Shown: in pieces, positions 22,001-33,300 of the stretch
Numbering within the stretch: the stretch's first letter is position 1
Layout of the letters: each line of letters opens with the position of its first letter
Source of the DNA: Leishmania martiniquensis
Taxonomy: Eukaryota; Euglenozoa; Kinetoplastea; Trypanosomatida; Trypanosomatidae
Length of the DNA stretch: 52,500 nt
Assembly (NCBI RefSeq): GCF_017916325.1
Contig: NC_090153.1
Location: forward strand, 590,001-642,500
Reading direction: 5' to 3'
Translations under genes and position numbers: made by a program
Notes under the pieces: model-generated
What the model saw: the letters and a program-made list of their open reading frames with translations, nothing else
Told to the model about the DNA's origin: nothing
The model's database searches: none

Positions 22001-22419
22001 GGCGCGCCGCAGCTATGCACCGCGTCTTTGCCAAGGACAAGGAGAACGCCATCAAGCACGCGCAGCGCTGTGCGATGATGGAGGTGGCCGCTCTCAAAGC
22101 ACAGATACGCATGCTGCAGCGGCAAATAGGATGCTGCTCGTCTCTCCGCGACCTCGAGGGCGGCTCCCTTGCGGCTCCCGCCAGTGCGGCTTCCGGCTCT
22201 CCTCTCCACTCTGCTTCGTGGCGGGCGGAGTCCACGATAGGGTCGCGTCGTGGCTCACCAGCGCCTCTGCCGCCCAGGCTCACCACCGACGGCACCCCTG
22301 CAACGAGTGCGCTGCCATCCAACACGGCGCGCGCGTCATCGGCGGCAAGCACCTTTACCGCCTTGGCGACGCTAAGCGGCTGGACAGCATTACCGGACTC
22401 GGAAGCGGAGGATGAGTAG
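19063..22419 (+). CDS. Large J-domain (DnaJ-type) protein
   Basis: The 1118-residue protein opens with a J-domain at residues 5-70: helix II basic residues, the HPD motif at H33-P34-D35, and helix III/IV ending in KRKYD. J-domains stimulate Hsp70 ATPase, so this is a probable Hsp70 co-chaperone. There is no Gly/Phe linker of the usual kind and no CxxCxGxG zinc region, so it is a class III (type C) J-protein. Residues about 135-205 are an Arg/Glu/Gln-rich, likely coiled-coil segment. The middle is Ser/Ala/Pro/Gly-rich. A second long charged coiled coil spans about 565-655, and a third basic helix lies near 950-1025. The client and location cannot be inferred; trypanosomatids have large expanded J-protein sets, many specific to the group. 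The start follows an in-frame upstream stop region and sits just before the J-domain. Confidence 0.9.
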   Translation: MEDRRHYEVLCIPKFSSVEEVRVAYKSLALKYHPDKNLGDPTAADRFRAVSRAYEVLSNEETKRKYDLALRAALYTYGLHTSGTAGGQGGSNLYSMNSPMSDAYRELFQRQAARASTRNRPSSAPPQSGKAAASQYTKEQQEHFRRRERERQQELRRQREKERREQRDREREALRKEQERQEELLQQRWRQQQQQHQQRGHLMRTPRTTTAAAAASASTAVNSNCAANGDGSNSASPRIRSGLPRVSMTEGLRSANESYAPNRVLLGTPVRLTTSLRSGAGATPRTCRAGSSVSPSRQPAANLASPGACTSGAPSPSSAWREETVDAEALAGGSSMGWRTPFTTYVNDGDAEEGAGYFSSRSSCAGSAVGAQEQRSARSKGVYHAPRKTPASAAGGDARPAVSAPESASTKHTTSEDHSEDGAADGCGDSRHHPSPSYRPATRIRTVSGDAGPYAVSGSPTPRNGGTPRGFTRLRASPAASPASMGASPRGQRGTPCGVSSAQATANSRNHSSPAGASVPGSRVIYTLHRNSGGTLGTTSSSISPVHSTLIHRARSMASLASDDKEVLDKNRRERLAKELERQRAARFAEEGRQQRRLARAAKQQRSHAAAAAVESEAEEPQSFERQLRYLLQDEASERDQLIEREEQLARRRLHRQHTAAIQAVVLRPCLGVLTAEEKALRDILLQWFRTERDFHFFHFYERLDRLYVEGREGRYRRQLVGRETADRYHVQRISQRRDSKVAEEASQWRRLSGSDMQPLARQGLPVEVAGGHSSTSATESRIRQRTVFNVHEEAAPPSHWAEVDARLAGSHPCQQHESRHYHEHLDEGLRPASYLLPTTAPAAGTISILSVTRDGTSSAISSAAVPEVSTAGYPTFFLSVPTAPEGPATMADRLAGDSASTRTSAQASRYASPIQRRSSASLANTDGAASTLYSSTNGEPKVQPPGSDRRLLTLLSDEARQRGLLMRQQQQEEIALRRRRAAAMHRVFAKDKENAIKHAQRCAMMEVAALKAQIRMLQRQIGCCSSLRDLEGGSLAAPASAASGSPLHSASWRAESTIGSRRGSPAPLPPRLTTDGTPATSALPSNTARASSAASTFTALATLSGWTALPDSEAEDE

Positions 22420-23323
22420 GCACGACAGGTGTCCGCTGCGGGTGCCGTCTGCGCGCCCCGCGGCGACAAATCGTTTGCGTTCTCTCAACCGTGCTCCCCC
22501 CTCCCCACCTCTCTTCCGCGAGCTGCGTTGCATCACACTCTCTTGTCGCCCCCCCTTTTTTTACCTCATCTCCTCTGTTCATATGTATGATGAAGTCGTT
22601 TTTGTTTTAGCATGTTAGCTTTCCTTTCCGTCCTCATTAGTCGGCCTCCCCCGCTCTCTCCCCTTCTTCCACGCGCCGTGTGCCGTACGCGCACGAACGT
22701 GTCGCGAGGCAGGGCCTTCCCTTACGTGTTCGCGCGGGTGTCTCACTCTCTCTTGTGTGCATTTTTTCTTGCGTGGTATCATGCGGCCCTCCTATCGCCT
22801 CTGGAAGTGCTCCTCGTCTTCTGCTTCTCATGCACTCACGGACTCACTCAGACACACGCAGATACGCGCGCGCCCTCTCTGTGCCCGCTTGTGTTCCCCT
22901 TCCCTCCCTCTCCCGCATGCACCTCTCTTTTCGCATCCCCTTTTTACTAATGATTTTTTGGCACGATAACTTTACTAAACGCTCCGACAAAAAATTCGAA
23001 CAAACGCAGAGACGCAAGTGCGATTCAAAAAAAAACGATGAGCGGGAGAGGGAGAGAGGGCGCGAGATGATGTGGCTGCACACCCTTGAGTACCTTTGGA
23101 CCCTTTCTCTCTCGTGTGCGCCTGCGACACTTGGGCGCGGGGGAAGGGGAGAGGCGTCGGGTTGAAGGAGATGAGCACCTCTGCCATGGCCTCCCCTCGC
23201 GCAAAACTCTCTCCTTGTCGACTGGCATGCGGAGCTGTGCGTGTCTGCGTGGAAAAAGGGGAGTGATCGAGTACAAACAGGAAAAAGCGACACAGCCCTT
23301 CTCTGCACTTCTCCGTGTCCCCG

Positions 23324-23748
23324 ATCGGCGCCGGTCACCTCCGCCGCGTGGCAACACCGGCGCCTCAGTGCCCACCCTCGTTGCCGGGTAGGCCACAGTT
23401 CCTGGAGAGCGCCCTGCTGTCTCACTTTGGGCTATTGATGTCGGCGGCCGCGCGTGCACATGTGCTGCGCGGGAGAGACACGCGGCGGCGATGGCGCGCA
23501 AAGGAGGCCGCCGTGAGCCCTGCCGACGATCCGACGACTGCCCTCATGCGCCCCGTGTGCCCTCTTTGCTCGATGTGCTGCGGTGATGCCGAGCGCGGCC
23601 CTGGGCCCCGACTGCGCCGTGTGCGGTGCCGCTGCGATGGCGCCTCAGCAACACCGAGCAGTGCTGGTCGGCCCGTCTCCCGGACGTGTGGCCGTGGCGG
23701 AGGTGCGCTGCGGTGGTCTGTGCGCATATATTTGTGGACCTGTTGCGT
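23324..23748 (+). repeat. 425 bp SIDER-like retroposon repeat, + strand copy (family A)
   Basis: The segment is practically identical to the reverse complement of 37851-38275; reading both through, I found only one difference near the right end (23744). The match begins at ATCGGCGCC and ends in TTTGTGGACCTGT. The flanks diverge at once on both sides. An A-rich patch (AGAAAAGAAATCGAAA) begins about 20 bp after the match, like a degenerate retroposon tail. Its last part (GGTCTGTGCGCATATATTTGTGG) resembles the end of the family B repeats. SIDER is the best guess, from composition, size and spacer location. Confidence 0.75.
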
Positions 23749-24145
23749 TGCAGCGCGACTCTCGGGTAGAAAAGAAATCGAAACGGAGCCCCCGAGGTGC
23801 GGAGCCTAGCGACGGACTTTGAAGGGGGACTTTCGCGAAGCAGTCGGATGCCCGTGCATCTCCGCGCGGCTGAGTTTTCGCGTCGCCGCGCCCCTTCCGC
23901 TTTCCTCTTATTCAGGTCTCACCTCCCTTCTGTTCTCATTCTCAACACCACTTGGCGTAGACAGCATCAATATCTGCGTTGGGAACGATCCGTGTCGGCG
24001 TGCGTTCCTCCTCGCTCTGCGTTTTCGTGTGTGTGTGTGCCGAAGGACCGAGAAGGCCACGTAGCGCACAGCACTTGATCATCTAACGCCATTACCACCA
24101 CTCGCTTCCCTCTATTTCTCCTCTTGTGGCTCTCGCTGGCCCTTT

Positions 24146-24196
24146 CCCTCTGTTCTTTTTTTTCGCTAGTGAACCTCTGCTGTTCCTCTTTGTCAG
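24146..24196 (+). promoter_or_regulatory. Putative polypyrimidine tract and spliced-leader acceptor AG (EF-hand gene)
   Basis: CCCTCTGTTCTTTTTTTTCG and the following T/C-rich stretch end in TGTCAG, with AG at 24195-24196. This is 13 nt before the ATG at 24210. An earlier AG at about 24168-24169 is an alternative acceptor. Confidence 0.45.
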
Positions 24197-24209
24197 CGGC
24201 CTTCCAAAG

Positions 24210-24911
24210 ATGGGCGGCAGAATCTCGCGCGAGCAGATGAACGACTACCGCGAGGTGGTGAAAGATCGCATCTCCGAGGAGGCCATCGGCTTCCTGCACA
24301 CCCGCTTCATGAAGGCGGCCCCCTCGGGTGTCATGACCCCGCTCCTCTTCAAGCAGTACATTGAGAGCGTCAACGTGTTCAAGAATCGAGAAATCCGCGA
24401 GGAGCATTGCAGGTGGCGGCGGGGGAGCGTCTTCGACAAAGTAGGACCTGGCCGCTGCAGGGGCGCGAAGCAGCATGCCGCTGGCGGAGCCGATGAGGGC
24501 GACAACGGAGATGCGACCCAGGAGGATGGGAGCGACTATTACAGCCACCTCTTTCGGGGCTACGACATCAACAATGAGGGGGTGATCACCTTCAAAAAAT
24601 TTCTCATTTATCACGTAGCGGTCGTGTACAGCACTGAAGATCTCTTCTATGTTGTGTTCAACACCTACGACGTGGACGGCGATGGGCTCTTGTCATTGGC
24701 GGATATCAAGACGGTCATCACGGAAGCAACACGCTACGTCGGCGACTACGACGTCAGCGACCGCGAGGTGCGACGCGTCATTGATGAAGAGGCGCGCCGA
24801 CTCATGGGCTTTCTGGATATACGAAAGGAGGGATATGTACAGATGGAGGACATGCGGCTCATCACGCAAAAGTACCCGCAGGTGTTGGAGAAGATGAAGT
24901 GCTTGATGTAA
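24210..24911 (+). CDS. EF-hand calcium-binding protein, probably N-myristoylated
   Basis: The 233-residue protein begins MGGRISRE, a plausible N-myristoylation signal (Gly2 followed by a small or polar residue, with Ser6), which would put it on a membrane. Three EF-hand loops are visible. Residues 119-130 are degenerate, with Lys at the last ligand position. Residues 154-165 (DVDGDGLLSLAD) are canonical apart from Asp in place of the usual Glu at position 12. Residues 203-214 are weak, with Arg at position 3 and Asp at 12. Probably only the middle loop binds calcium strongly. Residues 65-108 are an insertion with basic, then Gly/Asp-rich composition, absent from typical neuronal-calcium-sensor or calcineurin-B-like proteins, which the overall layout resembles. 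It may act as a Ca2+ sensor or as a regulatory subunit of a kinase or phosphatase; the partner is unknown. Confidence 0.9.
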   Translation: MGGRISREQMNDYREVVKDRISEEAIGFLHTRFMKAAPSGVMTPLLFKQYIESVNVFKNREIREEHCRWRRGSVFDKVGPGRCRGAKQHAAGGADEGDNGDATQEDGSDYYSHLFRGYDINNEGVITFKKFLIYHVAVVYSTEDLFYVVFNTYDVDGDGLLSLADIKTVITEATRYVGDYDVSDREVRRVIDEEARRLMGFLDIRKEGYVQMEDMRLITQKYPQVLEKMKCLM

Positions 24912-27900
24912 GCGCAGCAGAGAGGGAGTAGGATGCACTGCAAGGGGAGGGGTCCTGCCCGCAGAGGCATTTTTTCTCGCCTTCACTGCCTCCCCATCCC
25001 TCTCTCTGTGTGTACGTGTACGTGTGAGTGGCAGTTAGTGTACGTCTCCATTACTTGCAATCGAGCGGTCCTTCTCTGCGAACGTTCGCGCCTCTTCCGC
25101 CCCTTTTCTCTCTCTCTCGTTTAGGCTGCTGTTTTCGGCACCGCTCATCGTATTTGTTCCCCCCCTCTCCCCCCTTCCGTTGCCTTTAGAAATAGGGTTG
25201 TCCCTCCACTGCACTGGCGGGCGCGGCCTTGCCCTGCTGTCTGTGCGTCTCTCTCCTCCTATGGGGCGCGTGCCGCTTGGCGCACGAGTTTTGGGGTGAA
25301 GAACTGCATCGGTGCTCATCGGCTGGCGCTCTGCTGCTCCCTCCTCTTCCGCTGCGTGTCTGTCACCTCCCCACTTTCGCCCTCTCTGGTGGCCTCTCTT
25401 GGTGTGCAGGGCGTTGGCTGGGTAGGGTGGTGCCCTCCTTTCTCAGGTCTTCAAAGGCGTACACGCGCGCGCCCGCACGGGGAAAGGACACCGGGCCTCC
25501 TCAGCCACTGCCGCCGCCGTCTTCTGTTCCTTCCCGAGGTGTCGCGAGTGCTGCGCTGCGAGTTTGTTTTTGGACGCACGTCGCTACGGCCGGATGGGCG
25601 AGCGCGAGTAAGAGACACGCCAATGAAAAGGCAAAGAAGAGCTGCGGGGCGCCGGGGCAGAGCTGTGCGCCCTCAGACGCCTTCCTAATGCCCGCGGAGT
25701 ATCGGCCCTCTCCCAGTTGGTGCGAGGCCAAGCACGAGCGTGGGCCGTGCGCGCGCCTCTCTCACCTCATACCGCCCTGGATCTCTCGTCCATGAGCGCT
25801 TCCCCGCTATCTTCCCCTCTCGCCAAGAATTCGTCGTCGGGGCAAGAGCGGGTGCACGTCGGGTAGGGTAGTGGACCGCTGGCACTGAAGTGACGCTCTG
25901 GGCCCAGGAGCGCTGCTTTGGGTGTTGTTCTCAGTGACTTGCGTCCCAGCACACGTGAGCATTGGCGAGCGAACAACGCACCGGCGGGCTCGGCCCTTGT
26001 GCTCTGCATCGCACACAACTCCTCCCTCGCTCTCCTCGAGTGCCCAGACTCTGGGCTTGTTGCCTTGCCCAGAGTGAAGCTCCTGACCTCTAAAATGAAC
26101 GTTGGCCCTGCTGGTGCTGCGACCGTGGGACCATGGGTGGTGCTTGCTGTTCGACTACCTCCTCTCTCCTCTCTCCCTCTCCCTGTGGCGCTCATGCCCG
26201 GTGCTCTCTCCTTCGCATCCCCGCCACAACGCCGGTGGACGCCCCGCTCGCACCCGAAAGGTACTGAAAAGTGGAAAGGAGCAGCGCATCTTCGAGGTCG
26301 TACACACACACACACAGACCTACTTCCTGTGCATCTGCATCATTACACGCACAAAGAAACGAGGGTGCATCATCCCCCCACCTTCATCCCCCTTTTCGGT
26401 GGCGCGCGCGCGTGTGCGCGCGATTGTACCCGCTTGCCGGCACTTTCGTGCGGTTGACAGCCTCTCTCTCTCTGTATTTGTCTGTAAGCGTGTGCGTGTC
26501 TTTGTGCGTGCTCAAGTTTCGTGTGCGTGCACTCCTCGTTCTGTGTGTGGACATCGCCACGCGGCAGAAATATCCGTTGCTGCAAAAGTACTGCCGCTGC
26601 TGCTGCTGCCTGTTTTGAGGCTTTCTATACTATTTCGTAAGTAATACGCCCACTTGCTCCCCCCTCCTCCTCTCTCTCTGCCTGTCGTGGTATCTTTCAT
26701 AGCCGCGTTGCTTGCCGTGCTTGACCTGTGTGCTGGACATTCGGCCCCTTCCTCTCGTGTGTGCGTGTGCGGGTGCTGGTTGCGTGTGTGCTTGTACCTT
26801 TTTCTTTATGTATGTGGCGTATGTGCGCCGGTGCTAGTCCCCCCCGCCGCGTTTTCTGCCATCTCCGGAACTGTTTTGCTTCCCTCGTCGTGCTCCTGTC
26901 CCCAGACGTCTCTCCTCTCTCGTTTCTGCCTTCCGCTTAGCATTTTATTTTTGGGGCTTTGGTGAACCGGTGCCGCGCGTCTCCGTCTTGGTGGTCTGCC
27001 ATTGTCTGCTGGTGCGCCTTTATCGAGAAAAGCCTTCCTGCCGAGGCGTGCACTCTTGCTAAGCGGCACAAACAGCTCCTGTCACCGCTCTCCTACCTCT
27101 TGTTCACTCTCCCTTTTCTTCTTCCCCCCTCTCCTTTCACTTTCAGTTCTGTGTTTCACTCTTCCCCATAATCTTTCGCTCGCTCTCCCGTGCCACTGCC
27201 AGTGCCCCTCTCTCCCTATCACCTTAAGGTTGTCGAAGACACCCAATTCCTCCATCCTCTTTGCCCGACGGCCTCTCCTCCACCTTCCGCCGCAACATCG
27301 ACCGTGAGGAACAGGAGACTCGCACGTAGCACTATTGAACACACAAGTCAACAAGAAACAGAGAACAAAAAAGAAGTGTGTGTGTGTGTGGCGCCACCAT
27401 TGCCGATAGGGGGAAAATACAGGGAAAAGCAAAGTGCCAACACACCGCACATCTCCACCACAGACGCTCACACGTCATCACGCCGTACACAGGCGAAAAA
27501 GACTCACCGCAGTGCCATCGGTAAACAACAGCAACAGCAAGAAGAGGGACGAACTGGAGGCACAAAAACTAAATCCTCTCTCTTTTTTTCTTTTTCAAGA
27601 CATCGGCGACACCTCCCCCCTCTTCTTCCTCCTCCTCTCCTCATCTCACTGCCGACAAAGATATCGCAACGATCCACTAAGCAGGAAGTTTTCGCCTTTG
27701 CGTACCTTCTCTTTCTGCCTCCTCTCTCTCTTTTTGTGCCCTTGCCTTGCTCGTGGCGGACACTTGCCCCCGTACGCAACGTGTCTTGGCGCTTTGCTAT
27801 TTGTCTCCGTGCCTGCCAGCGCAGTGGATGTTGTGAAATACGCACTGTTTACGGTAATTCCTCTCTCTCTACCATCCTCTTTTACCCTTTCTTTCTCCTG

Positions 27901-30304
27901 TGAGCGCGTCCGCCGCCGCCGCCGCCGCGCCCACCCTCCTCCTCCTCCTTTCTCTCTCTCTCTGTTTGAGTTGGCCCGTGCTTCTGTGCGCGTCTGTGCG
28001 TGTATCTGTGTGGGCCTCACTTGTTTTCCTGTCAGGCACACACACACACACACAATCATCTGTAACCGGAGTCTTTTGGGATTCGTTTGCTTCCCATTAC
28101 TGTTTCTTTGCTCTGCACACCACGCTCATTTATTCGCCCCCCTCCCCCTCTTCCCTCTTCCCCAGGGTGTGAGTGGCAGCCAAGGCGGACACACAAGCAA
28201 CAGGACGTTTGAGGAATCGTGAGAGGGCGAGCAGGTACTGCTATTGCGAGAGGGTGTGAGGCTCGCTGAGTGACGTACGCCAGCAGTGCAGGCACACAGC
28301 AGTTAAGAGGGAGACGATTAGCGGCCGCTACAGTGCAGAGTACAGGGGAAAGGGTAACCTTCAAGAGCGGGAGCAGCTATTGAGCGGAGGAGGGGAGGGG
28401 AGGCGCATCCACGGACATCTGCAGCTCCTCTTCTTCCTTCTCCCCTCGCATCGCCGCCCCCCTTCCCCCCGACCCTTTTCTCGGTTGTTGCCTCTCGACT
28501 TGCCGGATAAGGCAACTATACTCCACGGGACACTGACCTTCCCCCCTCCCCATTTTCCTCCGCGCCTTTTTTTCCTTCGGCGCTCACTCCCTTTCTTGGC
28601 GCATCGCCACGTCGTGTGTGGCTGCTCTCCTGTTGTGCAGGCCGCTCTCAGTCATCCCTTCTTCCGCTCTCGCCCGCCCCTCTTCTCGCCCGCTTACAGT
28701 GCCGTATTCGTTTCTTCCCTTGTTTGTGTCGGTCTGTGTCGTTGAGATCATCGCAGACCTGTATCGACGCCCCTCCCCCCTCCTCCTCCCCGCCACTCTC
28801 CCGTCTGCTTCGCTGATTCTCGGTCGTTGAGTTTTCTTCGGTGACCGCCATTTTGTGCCGGCAGAGAGATAGGGGGTGCGCGCGAGGTGTGGTATGGTGT
28901 GTGTGAGAGAGGGGGGACGGGGCATCTCTTACGGCATTGGCCCTTCTTTGACCGCCGCCTTCTCTCTCCGTCCCCTTTCACTATAGTCTCTGTCGACTTT
29001 TTTTTCCCTCTTTGTGTTACCCTCCTTGTTTGGTTGACGGACTGTTTTTGTATGGCGGCTTAGCGCTGAGTCGCCCTCCATCTCGACTTCCTCTCACAGC
29101 CCCCCACCCCCAAGGCGCAACAGCATCAGCGCATGCATCTCTCCCTTCCTCCATTGTGACCGCACTCCACCCGTCAACGACCTCTCCTGTGCTCCGTCCG
29201 CTCCCTCTCCCTTTTTTCTTTCTGTGTCTCTGTTGATCGCTGCTGCTGTGGCCTTTTTTTTTTGAACCGTTGCTGGAGTTGCGCGCCTCTGCTTCACGTC
29301 GCTCTCGCTTCTCACCCACCTGTTTCATTCGTTCGAGTGACAATTTTTCCTCTGCGTCGCTCTCTTCTACGTCTTTTTATTTTCTCGACTACTCCCCCCC
29401 TCACTTGAAGGTTCCGCCGTTGCCTCCGCTATCAGTTCCCCTCCCCTTTCCCCTCTTTCATTTTTTTTTACGTTGTGTTTCTCTCCCCCTCTCTTTCTCT
29501 TTCGTTGCCTCCACTCGGCTTCCTTTACTCTCCCCATTTCTTTTTTTTTTCGACTCTACTGAGTTTGTTCGTCGTGTTTGTGTCATCATCGTTGCCAGTC
29601 ACTGTCCGCAGCTCCATCTGTCCATTCTCGTGTGCTCGTCTGTTCTTGAGTTTTCTTTCACTCTTTGCTCGATTTCTCATTGGTGTGTTGAGGCCGCCGC
29701 CCTGCCTCTGCCTTCTCTCTCTTTTTTTGTTTTCACCTAACGCTAATTCGTCTACGGATTGCCGGGCGCACCTCTTTCCCCTTTCCCCACGTGACTTTGC
29801 GTTGTGTACGTCTTTCCTCCTCCATTTGTTTAGCCTTCTCTCTCTCGTGTGTGTGTGTGTGGGTGTTATATCATCAGTGCCGTTGCATTTCGCGCGTGCT
29901 TCGCTGAATTCGATCGACCTGTTGGAGTGCTCCCCTTTACGTTGTCTCTCCCCCTCCCCTCTTTTCGCATTCCCCCCTCCCCTCTCCTCTCCTTCTGTTG
30001 TTACCCTGTCGTGCTCGCATACACCCGCAGCCACTCACGACGGCACGGACAGGTGCCTTGCATTGAATTTTCGCCTGCACAGCTTAGTAGCGCATCATCT
30101 GGGAAGACGCGAAGAAAAAACGTTCGGTGGAATACAGAGCTCGAGGGCGCCCGTCTGAGCCTTTGGCGGACACTACTGTGCGCGTCGGGTGCTGCACGTC
30201 AACACCTCTTTCATACACGGCACCCCACGTGCCACCCTTTCCTCAGGCACATAGCGCCGCCCTACAAGGGGGTCAGCTTTCTTTTTTTTTTCAGCTTCTG
30301 CAAT
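24912..30304. other. 5.4 kb stretch without a convincing gene
   Basis: This is a long spacer between the EF-hand and nucleotidyltransferase genes. Balanced GC-rich sequence at about 25560-26260 looks like a degenerate retroposon, but I find no clear second copy in the window. The remainder is pyrimidine-rich, with CA runs near 26305-26320 and 28039-28053 and an A-rich patch at about 27340-27560. The last kilobase is the trans-splicing zone of the next gene. Open frames are low-complexity translations of C/T tracts. Confidence 0.6.
30278..30294 (+). promoter_or_regulatory. Putative polypyrimidine tract and spliced-leader acceptor AG (nucleotidyltransferase gene)
   Basis: CTTTCTTTTTTTTTTCAG ends with AG at 30293-30294, only 10 nt before the ATG at 30305. 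Many upstream C/T tracts could serve as alternatives, giving a longer 5'UTR. The short-leader reading fixes the start at 30305, not at the non-ATG upstream extension of the frame. Confidence 0.4.
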
Positions 30305-33300
30305 ATGGAGGTCAGCGCTACCCATAGCAGCAGCGGCAACAGTGACACGAAACCAGCTTTGACGTCGTCTGACGCCTCCGTCTGTGATGCCGTTATGCCA
30401 CCGCTGCGACAAGGTGTCGTTGCAGCAGCGAACTCCGGCAGCAAACTCGGCTCCCCGAGCAGCGGTCTCGGCAGCGGAAGCTTGCCGGCCATGCACTCGC
30501 CTCGCCTCCAGGATCCCGGAGGCGGTGGTGAGAAGGACCGCGTGTGGCCTCCAGACCCACCCCACAACGCTGCAGGGTCAACGACCGCGACATCCCCACG
30601 CACGGCTAGTTATCCCTCTGCCTCACCTCTCACTCAGAGAGACTCCGCCTTATCCCTTCGCAGCGCTGACGCGCCCTCGTCAGGGGCCTTGCTCACATGC
30701 GTGAGCTCGCCGCAGTCCCCGCTGATGCGGGCGGAGTGTCTGCGCGCGAGCGGTAACGACAGCCTCGACACCTGCAGCCTAAACAACGCGGGAAGCAGCC
30801 GTGCCGTCACGCCACAGCTGCGCTCCAGAGAAATGCAGTCACTCGCGACCACCTGTACCGCACCTCGATTGCGACTGCGGCGCAGTGCTTCGCTACCGCC
30901 AGCCGGGAGCGATGGCAGCCACCGCCTCCGCACTCAATTTGCCTATACTTTTGCTGCTGGGCGAGGAGGAGGAAATGCGGCCCTTCGAAGCCTACCCACA
31001 CCGCTCGGGAAGGGTAGTGAAAAGGGTGGCGTTGGTACTCACTGTACTCGACTTACTCCTGCCGCATCACCGCCGTTGCAGCACACACCTCACTCAAGGG
31101 ACGCCGCACGCGCTAACTGGGGTGATGAATTGCTCGGCGGCGGTGGCGCGCAGTTGCCGACACGACCTCCCAACTCGCTCTCGAACGTCTATGTTTTGAA
31201 CACGCCGGATCGCAGCAACGCGACTCCCCACACTCCCGCTGCGTCGGCCACCAGCAGCACCGGGGCAGTGCTGCCGTCATCTCGACCATCGCGGACTCTG
31301 CCGGGCACAGACAGCAGTTGCCATCAGGAAGGTTCCTTGACAGAAGATGCGGACAACCCGATGGCCGTCATCGCACCCGCCAAGAAGCGCAAGAAGAAAA
31401 AGAGTAAGAAGAAGAAGGCGCCAACAGCGGCGGCCTCCGGTGCGGAGGGGGAGGATACTGCCATCTCTGCTGCTACGGTGGCCGGCAGTTCTGGTGGTAC
31501 GAGCACGCCAATGAGGGGTAGTAAAACGGTGAACACTGCCGCTCCTGTGACTGGGTCTCTGCCGCCGCCCCCTATCCCGATGATGCCCGGTGGCGGGGGT
31601 AGCTTCAGTAGCGGTATGCCTGGCGCTTTCGCGGGCCCTGGCAGCAACCAGGGCCGCGATAACAGCGGTAGTGTTTCCACGCTGTACAGCACTCTTCAGC
31701 AGCAGCAGCACTTCCATTACAATCACCAACTCAGCGGAGGACGCGAGCCGTTCATGATGGTCAGCTGCGCTCAAGGCAGCGATAGTGCAGGAGGCCCGGC
31801 CATGACGAGCTACCTAATGAGCGGCGGCATCGGTGGCACCGAAGTCGGCGGAAGCGACTACGCGGGTGCTTGTGCGAGAGGTGACGGCGGCACGTACGGC
31901 CAAGGAGGATCGGCAGTCGTGATGCCCATGACGGCTTCCAACTACCATCACCACAGCCGTGTCAGCAGCGGGTCAGGCGGCGCGTATGGCTACTATCATA
32001 GCGGGATGAGTGATGGAGGCAGAGGAGGGGCCAGCGGCATGCCACCTGGCCATGGGCCGCTGGGCCATCACAGTATGGGGAGAAGACTGCAGGAGGAGCA
32101 GCGACAACAACAGCAAAAACAATATGCGTACCCGCCTCCGCTTATGCTTGTTGGCGGTGACGGCGGCGCTGATAGTTGCCTGTATCAAGGGGGGCTTGGC
32201 CAGAGCCGCCACGGCTCGGCACCCCGAAGCGGTGGTGTCGGCGGCCCTCGCTACTCTTCGCAGCCACAGCAGCCGTACCAGCAACAGCCGTACTATTGCC
32301 AGAATCTGCGCCACAACCCTCAGATTCCCTTCCATGGCGGCGGCGCTTACACGAACGGCGCCGATGCGAAAGCGGCGCTTGGGGGGCCAATCATGGCGAC
32401 CAGCGAAGGGAGCGGCGGCGCTGAGGGTGGTGGCCGCAGTGACTACGCTGGCTTCTCGAACCCGCAGGGCCAGCTAAGCTGCGGCTCCGGCGGCTCGATG
32501 CAGTACAATGGAGAGGAGGCCCCTGGTCGGGTGCCACCGCAGATGCCCATGGAAGAGGTTGCGCCACCCGCTCTGCAGGCCCATCGGAACGTCAGCTTTC
32601 GGCCGCCAATGACAGCTTCGAGCCCGTCTGGTGTGCCCTACTATTCACTAGATAGCGCCGCAATGGCACCAGTGGCTGCTGCTGCCAGTGCCCTCAACAA
32701 TAGTAGCGTCAGCAGCACCTATGCTACCGGCGGCAGTCGTGGAGGCGCGCCGGGTACTGTGAGGGTCATGGACAGCGGTGCGGTGCTGAATGAAGAGGCG
32801 AGGCTGCTTCGAGAGGAGGTGATGGCTGCGGACATGGCGGCAGATGCGGCGCCACGGTCGCTTCTCCAGTTCACACCCGAGGTGAGCCCGCGCCTCTGTC
32901 GCCTGATCGAGCGCGAGGTGCTCACGTACTTGACGCCGTCCTTGGCGTGCCTGCAGCGCCGCCGTAGTCAACTTGAGACACTGGCTGGCTACATTACCGC
33001 GGCGCTGCGCCACGCGGGTCGACAGACAGGCCATGAATATGGTGACATCTCTTACTACATCTTTGGCAGCGTGAACATGCGCACTGTGCTGCCCGACGGC
33101 GACAATGACGTGACGGTGGAGGTGGACGGCTTGGTGGCGAGGGAGTCGACACTGACGCCTCCCCCGTCACCCCTGCAGCGGCTGTCTTCAGCCTCGCTTA
33201 GCGATGGCGGCGGCGCCGCCTCGGACTGCTCTACAAAGCCGGCCATGCTCCCGGTGACTACCGACAGCAGCACTGGCAGTATTGACGGGACCATGCAGCT

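Larger units (their letters stand above)
22420..24209. other. Intergenic/UTR stretch with SIDER-like element
   Basis: This is the 3'UTR zone of the J-domain gene and the 5' region of the EF-hand gene. Pyrimidine tracts occur at 22490-22960, a purine-rich patch at 23020-23070, and a GC-rich repeat at 23324-23748. Open frames in the repeat are not accepted as genes because the same frames recur in the inverted copy at 37851-38275 with no family resemblance. Confidence 0.6.

Noticed and set aside
23315..23809. 164-codon frame repeated identically on the opposite strand at 37763-38251
   Set aside because: The identical frame is explained by the 425 bp repeat. Other frames of the repeat are equally open, so openness reflects GC-rich composition, not selection for a protein.
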